Shown here: piece after piece, positions 7,551-13,674 of the stretch | Layout of the letters: every line of letters begins with the position of its first letter | How positions within the stretch are numbered: position 1 is the stretch's first letter | Origin: Rhodococcus jostii RHA1 | GTDB taxonomy: Bacteria > Actinomycetota > Actinomycetes > Mycobacteriales > Mycobacteriaceae | NCBI RefSeq assembly: GCF_000014565.1 | Contig: NC_008268.1 | Coordinates: 3,596,001-3,660,000 of the forward strand | Reading direction: 5' to 3' | DNA: 64,000 nt | The notes under the pieces: model-generated | Told to the model about the DNA's origin: nothing | Databases searched by the model: none | The model's input: the letters and a program-made list of their open reading frames with translations, nothing else | Made by a program: the position numbers and the translations under genes

Positions 7551-8307
7551 CACCTCCGTGCCCGTCGGACGGGCGCTGAATCAGTGGTGGCCTTGGCCCG
7601 TGTCCTGCGTTTGCGGGCAGGAGCCTCTTCGTCGTCTTCGTCTGACTTCGCGGTTGACTTCGCGGTCCGCGATCTGCTCGCGGTGGGCCGGGTGCTGCCG
7701 GAGTTCGAGGCCCGGCGGCGCGGCGTGGGCCGCTTACGGGGGGCCGGTTCCTCGTCGGCCTCGTCTTCGTCCGGCTCCTCGGCCCCTGCCTCGTCCTCGG
7801 CCCCTGCCTCGTCCTTGGCCGCTGCCTCGTCTTCGCCGCGCTCCTCGTAGTCGTCGGCCTCGTCTTCCTCGTCGGCGAGTTCGTCCTCCGGCTGTTCGTC
7901 GGTACCGGGCTGCTCGTCGTCCCGCGAGCGAGTGCGCTTCTTGCGACCGAATCTGCTCACCTTGGTGACATCGGTGACGTTGTCCGTGGCATCACCGACG
8001 GTGCCCGTGATCTCCTGGCCGCCCGATTGCAGCCGGTTGCTCAGCGAGTCGATGCGCTGGCTGGCAGCGGTGACCGCTGCCGCCTTCGCCGCGCTGACTA
8101 GTTCACTCCGGACCGTGTCGCCGAGTTTGGCGACCTCCGGGGAATTCGAGAGCATCTTGGTGCCGAGGGTGAGCAGCTCCCGCGGCCCGCCGGGGAAGCG
8201 CCCGGCCGTCCGGCCCCGGCGAGCATCAGTGCCAGCTTCATCCGGCGGGTGCGCCCCAGCAGATAGCCCGCACCGATCGCGGCCGCCATCTGAGTCTTGT
8301 TGTTCAT
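7550..8307 (-). CDS. GvpY-like membrane-anchored protein, interrupted by a frameshift
   Basis: The start is ATG 8307 (AAGGGG upstream), giving MNNKTQMAAAIGAGYLLGR and about 33 residues in one frame. After about 8211 the protein continues in another frame (RFPGGPRELLTLGTKML, then SNSPEVAKL) to the stop at 7550. The homologous protein at 2882 has both parts in order, so one base is missing, or two are extra, in the GC-rich run near 8203-8213. As written, the first frame ends after about 70 residues. The C-terminal half is acidic repeats (EDEAGA) followed by basic RKRPTPRRR and RKRRTRAK tails. Either a sequencing error or a true lesion is possible. Confidence 0.7.
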
Positions 8308-8636
8308 CGTGGAACCCCTTTTTTGCCGAGTGGTCACTTAGCACCTCTCGCCAACCTCGGAGATGTGCCGCAGGACCGTTTCGGAGATGTGCCGCAAGAC
8401 CGTGCGCGGTAGGGGTGCGCGTTTTTTGACTACCCCAACCCGGGAATACTCAATCACCATGCCGGTCGGCGACGAAGACACCCTGTTTCCCTGTCATGCG
8501 CGTAGCGATCGGCCGAACCTGAGACTGACTCGCACGGCACTGCCTCTCGGATATGTTGCCGTGCAGGCATTGAGCACTGTGCGGTCGTCGTGTGCCGCCT
8601 GCTCACGAAATCGGTACTGCCCGCCCGTCGATCAGG
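8308..8636. other. Upstream region of the gas-vesicle operon
   Basis: These 329 bases lie between the stop of the gene at 8637 and the operon start at 8307. They contain the 22-base direct repeat at 8357-8402 and a T-run followed by CCCGGG near 8421-8443. No gene is supported. A clear SigB/F-type promoter for the operon was not found here. Confidence 0.5.
8357..8402. repeat. 22-base tandem direct repeat upstream of gvp operon
   Basis: TCGGAGATGTGCCGCA, followed by G/A and GACCG, occurs at 8357-8378 and 8381-8402 with one mismatch and a 24-base period. It lies 50-95 bases upstream of the first operon gene, so it could be an activator site or a remnant of a mobile-element end. Confidence 0.7.
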
Positions 8637-9548
8637 TCAGCCTGCGGCGGCCCGTACCGCCGCGACGATCGCCATGACAAGCAGGGCCAGCAGCAGGACC
8701 ACGAGCAGTACCGGCCCGAGGAGGAGTCCGAGGGCCAGGAGGAGGAGCAGGGCGATCTTGGCCTTGGTGCTCAATCCGGAGGCCAGTCCTTTGATCGCCG
8801 CCCACACCGGATTCTTACCCGTCAGGGCGGCCCGAACGCCCTCGAGTCCGGCTTGCATGCCCACCCCGCCGTGCGCGACCTCGTCGACGAGGGTTTTGAT
8901 CCACTCCTGGATCTTTCGTTGGATTTTGTCCGTCAGCACGGCGCCGCGGTCTCGCGCCGCCTCCAGCAGCCGGTGAAAGTGGGTTTTGAGCCATTCGATG
9001 GCGGCCTCGACCGACCGCGACACCATGCCCGGGGTGGTGTCGGCGGACCCCCCGCGGTCGGTGTCCTTCGCTGACGAGTCCGGTCGGCTTGGGCGAGTCG
9101 GTGCGGTGGACCGCGGGTGCGCGGACGTGCGCGGCCCCTCACCTCGGGGATGCGTGCGGGCCGCCGGCTTCGCGGTGGTGGCCCGCGCCGGCGCACGCCC
9201 GGAGGACTCCTCGCCGTCGGCGCGCCGCCGACGGGGTGTGCCCGAGGCCGACGCGGCGGCGGTGTCCGTTCGCTTCGGTCGTGGCGTCGGCTCCGCCGTC
9301 CGTGGGCTGCTGCGCCGCGAGGTGGCTCTGGTCGAGGTCGCGGCGGCCGGACGCCTGCGCGGCAGCCGCCCCGCCTCGGTTGTGGCGGTCGCCGCGAACC
9401 TTTTCGCCGCCGTGGATGCTCGGGCCTTCGGCTTGGTTTCGGCGGCCGTAGCCAGGCTGCCGGCGCCCGTGTTCTTGCCCGTGCCGACCGCGCCGCGACG
9501 GCGCGATGTGACCGGCGTCCGGCCGTCCGTTCTCGCTCGTGCACCCAT
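8637..9548 (-). CDS. Basic H1-like, C-terminally membrane-anchored protein
   Basis: The product is 303 residues. Residues 1-170 are low-complexity Arg/Ala/Thr/Pro-rich, strongly basic and histone-H1-like. Residues 180-255 are amphipathic helices (VEAAIEWLKTHFHRLLEAAR). Two closely spaced hydrophobic stretches at 258-300 (KIALLLLLALGLLLGPVLLV) form a membrane anchor. The ATG at 9548 is chosen because a near-perfect GGTTT-N16-GGGTAC promoter ends 10 bases upstream, leaving almost no leader. The gene lies directly upstream of the gvp operon on the same strand. Function unknown. Confidence 0.7.
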   Translation of the reverse strand: MGARARTDGRTPVTSRRRGAVGTGKNTGAGSLATAAETKPKARASTAAKRFAATATTEAGRLPRRRPAAATSTRATSRRSSPRTAEPTPRPKRTDTAAASASGTPRRRRADGEESSGRAPARATTAKPAARTHPRGEGPRTSAHPRSTAPTRPSRPDSSAKDTDRGGSADTTPGMVSRSVEAAIEWLKTHFHRLLEAARDRGAVLTDKIQRKIQEWIKTLVDEVAHGGVGMQAGLEGVRAALTGKNPVWAAIKGLASGLSTKAKIALLLLLALGLLLGPVLLVVLLLALLVMAIVAAVRAAAG

Positions 9549-9557
9549 ACATCGCAA

Positions 9558-9584
9558 GTACCCCCGGGTCGATCCGCGGAAACC
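9558..9584 (-). promoter_or_regulatory. SigB/SigF-type promoter, GGTTT-N16-GGGTAC
   Basis: On the minus strand GGTTT (9584-9580) and GGGTAC (9563-9558) are separated by 16 bases. This is the best match in the window to the general-stress promoter consensus of actinobacteria. It lies immediately upstream of the ATG at 9548. Confidence 0.6.
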
Positions 9585-9716
9585 GGATTCAGCGCCGAAC
9601 ACTGCACCGACGCGACACCACCGTCGCTATTCGACCACTGGATCTGGAACTGCTCTCGGCTGAGACGGGCTCCGAGTCCCGGACCGTTGGGATGACCGAG
9701 TGACCGGTGTGGAACG

Positions 9717-10130
9717 TCAACCGAAATCCTTTGCGGGAGCACCATCCCACAGCAATTCGGTGACGTCGTGGAAGCAGACGAGCGTGACGGGGTCGTCGTG
9801 ACGCTCGAGCACCGACTCGCTGACGAATGCGCGAACGGTCGAGCCGTCTCGATGCGTCAACGCGACGAGTTTCCCGGCGCTCTCCCGTAACTCGGCCACG
9901 GCCGACGGGCCCGGGGACGCCGTCTGCATCAGATCACCGATCAAGTGGTTACCGACCTCGTTCGGTGGATAATCGAGCATCCGCTCGAACGCCCGGTTCG
10001 AGTACACGACGACACCGTCGTGTTGCACCGCGAGGACGGGCACCGGCAACCGCTCGAGCAACACGAGAGCGGGTAACCGCTCGAGGTAACCCAGCGCGGT
10101 GTCCGGGTCCGGGCGTCGTCTCTCGTCCAT
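9717..10130 (-). CDS. PAS domain protein
   Basis: The product is 137 residues. A single PAS domain covers residues 22-130 (LERLPVPVLAVQHDGVVVYS, NRAFERMLDYPPNEV, GSTVRAFVSESVLE, VTLVCFHDVTELL), ending with the characteristic D-V-T-E-L. No output domain is attached, so it must act through a partner, perhaps the GAF-ANTAR protein encoded 107 bases upstream on the same strand. The ATG at 10130 is the first codon giving a sensible N-terminus; the longer frame is Cys/Val-rich and not family-like. Confidence 0.75.
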   Translation of the reverse strand: MDERRRPDPDTALGYLERLPALVLLERLPVPVLAVQHDGVVVYSNRAFERMLDYPPNEVGNHLIGDLMQTASPGPSAVAELRESAGKLVALTHRDGSTVRAFVSESVLERHDDPVTLVCFHDVTELLWDGAPAKDFG

Positions 10131-10237
10131 ATGTCGATCATCAACCTTCGTCGTCTTCCTTACAACGACCGGCGGCACCACCGCACAATAACGTACCTGA
10201 CATTCGAAGCCGAGCAGTGCGCAATCGTGGCCGGTTC

Positions 10238-10918
10238 TCAACTACGTTCGGTAATCCGCTGCGCGATAACACTCAACCGGGTATTAGTCTCCTGGGAGAG
10301 TCTGCTGAGCAGCTCGAACGCACGGATCGCGTCGATGTCGAATCGCTCCATCAGCATTCCCTTCGCCTGCCCGATGACGTCACGTGAGGCTACCGCTGAT
10401 CGCAGCTGCTCTTCGGTCCGCGCGGCGGTCAGCGCCAACGCGGCATGGGCTGCGAGCACCTCGCCCGCTACTTCCTCGTCAGGACCGAACGCGCTCGGAG
10501 TGAACGCAAACAGGTTGAGAGCTCCCATCTTTCCTTCCGAGGTATACAGCTGAAAGGACATCGAACTGAGAATCCCCACATCGACGGCGGCCGCAGCGAA
10601 CTGCGGCCACCGCGGTTCCGAGCGAAAGTCCTCGCTTCGCACCACGAGGTTGTTGAGCGCCGCCGCCACGCACGGTCCTTGCCCGAGTTGCTGCTGAGCG
10701 TGGTCGAGCTTTCGGAGCAGCTCGGATGTCGGCGCAACGGTCTCGAATTTCTTGCCACCGGAGATGAGCAGAATGCCCGCGCACGTTTCGTGCGGCATCA
10801 GCTCGACCACTGCGGCGGTGACAGCGCGCAGGCGTTCGTCAAGGGTGCGCGGTGCGGAGAGACTGCGAGCCAGATCGGCCATGGTGCGACTGAGGTCCCC
10901 GGCGCTGGAATCGCTCAT
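10238..10918 (-). CDS. GAF-ANTAR domain regulator
   Basis: The product is 226 residues. Residues 10-160 form a GAF sensor domain (CAGILLISGGKKFETVAPTS, QQLGQGPCVAAALNN, GALNLFAFTPSAFGPDE). Residues 165-225 form an ANTAR domain (ASRDVIGQAKGMLMERFDID, AFELLSRLSQETNTRL). GAF-ANTAR proteins regulate termination in target leaders in response to small ligands. The ATG at 10918 follows GAGGAG at good spacing. It may be co-transcribed with the PAS gene downstream. Confidence 0.88.
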   Translation of the reverse strand: MSDSSAGDLSRTMADLARSLSAPRTLDERLRAVTAAVVELMPHETCAGILLISGGKKFETVAPTSELLRKLDHAQQQLGQGPCVAAALNNLVVRSEDFRSEPRWPQFAAAAVDVGILSSMSFQLYTSEGKMGALNLFAFTPSAFGPDEEVAGEVLAAHAALALTAARTEEQLRSAVASRDVIGQAKGMLMERFDIDAIRAFELLSRLSQETNTRLSVIAQRITERS

Positions 10919-11137
10919 AACCGCTCCTCGGTTCGATCGAAAAGGATGACTGCAGGTAGCCACCCACACCACCATAAGCACCCCGTCTCCTGGGCCGAAC
11001 CGGAAATGCAGGTTCTTTCCATTGGCGGGGAGTGCGGCGCTGTTTCGCTGAAGGGAACGGCACGTCTTTTCGCGGTGATCGGGGTGAAGCAGCATCGGTG
11101 CGCGTAACGCCGTGGCACCCGTTCCGCTGTCGCCGTG

Positions 11138-11320
11138 TCAGCGGTGCGCGTGGTGGTATGCGGTGGTGGCACAGCCCGGGCACAAGGTGAGTTCAGTGAA
11201 AGCCCAGCCGTTGATCTGTGCCGCTCCGGCCGCCGCAGTCCGATCTCCGGTACCGGTGCGGAATCCGTGATCGCACCGATCGCAGCGCGCTTCCCACACC
11301 CCGTCATCCGCGCAAATCAT
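11138..11320 (-). CDS. Small zinc-ribbon-like protein
   Basis: The product is 60 residues. Two Cys pairs (CDRCDHGF and CPGCATT) are spaced 28 residues apart, with an internal AAQINGWAF segment, which suggests a treble-clef or zinc-ribbon binding one metal ion. The ATG at 11320 follows GGGAGGGG. A GGGTAT-type -10 lies at 11399-11404. No recognised family. Confidence 0.6.
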   Translation of the reverse strand: MICADDGVWEARCDRCDHGFRTGTGDRTAAAGAAQINGWAFTELTLCPGCATTAYHHAHR

Positions 11321-11398
11321 CACCGATTGCCCCTCCCTCGTCGAGCGAGCTCGATGCGGGAAGACCCTCAGTCCGCGCTCGCTGCACATGGAAGCCGA

Positions 11399-11426
11399 AT
11401 ACCCTTCACCGAGAAGGATAATCACC
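11399..11426 (-). promoter_or_regulatory. Possible stress-type promoter, GGTGA-N17-GGGTAT
   Basis: On the minus strand GGTGA (11426-11422) is followed after 17 bases by GGGTAT (11404-11399). The -10 is perfect but the -35 is poor. It lies 79 bases upstream of the zinc-ribbon gene. Confidence 0.35.
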
Positions 11427-11491
11427 GAATCGACGCCCCCCGTCGGTCCACCCAGGACGGCCGTCTGGTCACCCGGAGGACGGTCCGTTGC

Positions 11492-11956
11492 TCACAGCCT
11501 CCCGGCTCGTGGCGCGGTCGTGGCGGTGTTACGGGAGAGCACGAACCCGAGCGCAACCATGGCGACACCGAGTACGAAATGCAGCCAGTTGTCGGCGCTG
11601 TTGACGGGCACGAAGTTCACAGCACTGTTCTGGTCGATGAGCAGGCCATAGATCCACAGGACGAGGTAGATGACTCCGCCGCCGACGAGGAACAGCTTCG
11701 CCGTGTCCGCTCGACGGGACAGCGCGATACCGGCAACACCGAACAACAGGTGCACGATGTTGTGCAGGATCGACACCTCGAACACGCCGAGCAGCTTGGC
11801 TTCGGAGTGGTGGCCGGCGAAGGTGAGCATGTCGTAGTCGGTGGTGACACCCGGAATGAAGCCGAGGACTCCTACCAGGAGAAAGACCGCACCGACGATC
11901 AGGGCGGCAAGTTGGAGTGGTGAACGCGTCGTTGATGACGCGGCCGGTCGAGTCAT
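11492..11956 (-). CDS. DUF4383 family membrane protein
   Basis: The product is 154 residues with four predicted membrane helices: LAALIVGAVFLLVGVLGFIP, ILHNIVHLLFGVAGIALS, LFLVGGGVIYLVLWIYGLLI and WLHFVLGVAMVALGFVLS. The pattern (G-V-T-T-D-Y-D and S-I-L-H-N-I-V-H-L-L-F-G-V-A-G) matches DUF4383, a family common in actinobacteria with no known biochemical role. The ATG at 11956 follows AAAGG. A GTTT-N15-GGGTAC promoter starts about 50 bases upstream, opposite a similar promoter for the divergent hemerythrin gene. Confidence 0.85.
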   Translation of the reverse strand: MTRPAASSTTRSPLQLAALIVGAVFLLVGVLGFIPGVTTDYDMLTFAGHHSEAKLLGVFEVSILHNIVHLLFGVAGIALSRRADTAKLFLVGGGVIYLVLWIYGLLIDQNSAVNFVPVNSADNWLHFVLGVAMVALGFVLSRNTATTAPRAGRL

Positions 11957-12005
11957 GGGAGTGCCTTTCTCGGAGGGTAGGGACTCGAATATCTGTTCCC
12001 GAGTG

Positions 12006-12030
12006 GTACCCCTGCACCCCACCGTGAAAC
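12006..12030 (-). promoter_or_regulatory. SigB/SigF-type promoter, GTTT-N15-GGGTAC
   Basis: On the minus strand GTTT (12030-12027), 15 bases, then GGGTAC (12011-12006). It is 50 bases upstream of the DUF4383 gene. Confidence 0.55.
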
Positions 12031-12050
12031 AGTGACGGGAACAGCGGGCC

Positions 12051-12077
12051 GTGTTAGCGAACGGCGCGGTTGGGTAC
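12051..12077 (+). promoter_or_regulatory. Stress-type promoter, GTGTT-N16-GGGTAC
   Basis: GTGTT (12051-12055) and GGGTAC (12072-12077) are separated by 16 bases. It lies 79 bases upstream of the hemerythrin ATG and is back-to-back with the promoter at 12006-12030. Confidence 0.5.
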
Positions 12078-12155
12078 AGCGTAAGTACGACGTCACCGTG
12101 CCCGCGATCAGTTGCGATGGACGACGTGCACGTCCCGGCCAACTGTGAGGTACTC

Positions 12156-12656
12156 ATGTCCACTGATGCGATCGTGCTCCTGAAGAACGACCACAAGGAG
12201 ATCCGGAAACTGTTCCGTGACTTCCGCGGTGCCGGGCCGAACGCCCGCGTGGAGAAAGGTCGCATCGTCGACGACATCATCGAAGCCCTCACGGTGCACA
12301 CCTACATCGAGAACGAGGGCATGTACCCGGAGGTGCGCGATCTCGCCCCCGACCTCGAGGACGACATCCTCGAATCCTACGAAGAGCATCACGTCGCGGA
12401 CGTGCTGGTCGTCGAGCTGGCCGCCATGAAGCCCGACGACGAGCGGTTCGACGCGAAGACTACCGTCCTGATCGAGAACGTCGAACACCACATCGAAGAA
12501 GAAGGGCAGAAATGGTTCCCCAAGGTGCGAGAAGCGCTGGGACGTAAACAACTTCGGGAGATGGGTGCGCGGATGCTGGAGCTCAGAGACAAGGCACCGA
12601 GGTCTCCCGCCCGGCCGTCGGCCCTGAAGAAGACGGTCGACGCGGTGATCAAATAG
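12156..12656 (+). CDS. Hemerythrin HHE-domain protein
   Basis: The product is 166 residues. The four-helix HHE cation-binding pattern is visible: LLKNDHKEIRKLFRDF, VHTYIENEGMYPEV, YEEHHVADVLVVEL and NVEHHIEEEGQKWFPKVREA supply the His and Glu ligands of a di-iron site. Actinobacterial single-domain hemerythrins are linked to redox and NO or oxygen stress. The ATG at 12156 follows GTGAGG. The C-terminus is a basic Ala/Pro/Lys tail. Its stress-type promoter and the neighbouring catalase support an oxidative-stress role. Confidence 0.9.
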   Translation: MSTDAIVLLKNDHKEIRKLFRDFRGAGPNARVEKGRIVDDIIEALTVHTYIENEGMYPEVRDLAPDLEDDILESYEEHHVADVLVVELAAMKPDDERFDAKTTVLIENVEHHIEEEGQKWFPKVREALGRKQLREMGARMLELRDKAPRSPARPSALKKTVDAVIK

Positions 12657-12681
12657 CGGCGAGCGTGTCAGGGGCGGCACG

Positions 12682-13392
12682 GTGAATCCGACCGGACGCG
12701 CTGTGGGTGCAGCGAGGACCGTGTTCGTCCGGGGGCCGTTTCAGGTGGCCGCCGCGTTGCGGGGCGGCGTCCGGGTCTTCCATCCGCGTGGCCTGGTAGG
12801 TACCGGGCACGTCGAACTCGACTCCCCCTGGTGGACGCTGAAGACCGGAACACCGATCGACGTGGTGGCGAGACTGTCCGGGGGAGTGGGAACTCCGACA
12901 GGAGTACCGGACGTGCTCGGGCTCGCGTTGAAGATCCCGCTCGACCCGCCTGATACCGAGTGGGATCTTCTGCTGGCCAGCTCGGGCACCTCGGTGGTGA
13001 CTCGGATTCTCCCGCTCCCTGCACGGGCGTGGAGCAGTGCCCGGTACAGCAGTCTGATGCCCTATTCGTCGAACGGAACGGACACCCGATGGGTCCTGGC
13101 CGTCCCGGTGGGACCGCATCCGGCGACGACCTCACTGGACGCGTTGAGGCAGGCCCTCACCGACGCGCCGCTGAGGTTCCGTCTGGACCTCGTCTCGGCG
13201 ACCGGGCCGGCCGTTGCCGGCGGGCATGTCGAACTGACACGGGTGCAGGAACTGCCGGACGACGACCAACCCACCTTCGACCCGGTACTCCACTGTCCAC
13301 CGGGGTTGGCGCTGCGCCCCGCCTGGCTCGCCGGGGTGCGGGTCGGCGCGTATCGGGGAAGTCGCCACGGACGCGGCGACCCGTCCCCGTAG
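12682..13392 (+). CDS. Catalase-superfamily-like hypothetical protein
   Basis: The product is 236 residues. The segments GVRVFHPRGLVGTGHVELDS, DVVARLSGGVGTPTGVPDVL and LALKIPLDPPDTEWDLLLAS resemble the fold elements of catalase-related proteins that lack a complete haem site. No catalytic His-Asn pair or Tyr haem ligand is obvious, so true catalase activity is unlikely. The GTG at 12682 starts 25 bases after the hemerythrin stop, so the two are probably co-transcribed. The family assignment is from memory and uncertain. Confidence 0.55.
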   Translation: MNPTGRAVGAARTVFVRGPFQVAAALRGGVRVFHPRGLVGTGHVELDSPWWTLKTGTPIDVVARLSGGVGTPTGVPDVLGLALKIPLDPPDTEWDLLLASSGTSVVTRILPLPARAWSSARYSSLMPYSSNGTDTRWVLAVPVGPHPATTSLDALRQALTDAPLRFRLDLVSATGPAVAGGHVELTRVQELPDDDQPTFDPVLHCPPGLALRPAWLAGVRVGAYRGSRHGRGDPSP

Positions 13393-13606
13393 AACCCGCC
13401 GGTCTGCGATCTCTCCACCTCGTGCGTTGTGCCGTGACTCGTTGTCTCCCACACTCGTTGGCAGCCCCGTCGGCTGTGGACTCAACCGGGGAGCCTAGCC
13501 GTCGTCGCGTCCGGACACGACGATGACCTGACTATCGAAGTACCCTAGGGCGAGCGAGAGTAACCCGCATCACCGCAATTGCTTTCGTCTCGAACGAGAG
13601 TCGGGC

Positions 13607-13653
13607 GACGAGGGCCTCGACACCATCGGCGGCGTCGAGACCCTCGTCCAGAC
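13607..13653 (+). pseudogene. Fragment of a tetR-type gene 3' end
   Basis: These 47 bases match bases 1191-1240 of the TetR gene, apart from one missing codon and two substitutions. Both read DEGLD ... IGG-ETL-QT. No other part of the gene is visible nearby, so this is a relic of a second related regulator gene or of a rearrangement. Confidence 0.55.
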
Positions 13654-13674
13654 AATTCACTTCACACGGTCACG

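Noticed and set aside
7147..8307. Acidic repeat-rich DNA as a possible CRISPR or satellite array
   Set aside because: The repeats are short, in frame and encode acidic or EDEAGA residues; there are no spacers.
8419..8449. Plus-strand GTTTT and GGGAAT as a stress-type promoter
   Set aside because: The spacing is acceptable, but it points away from the gas-vesicle operon and no plus-strand gene follows.
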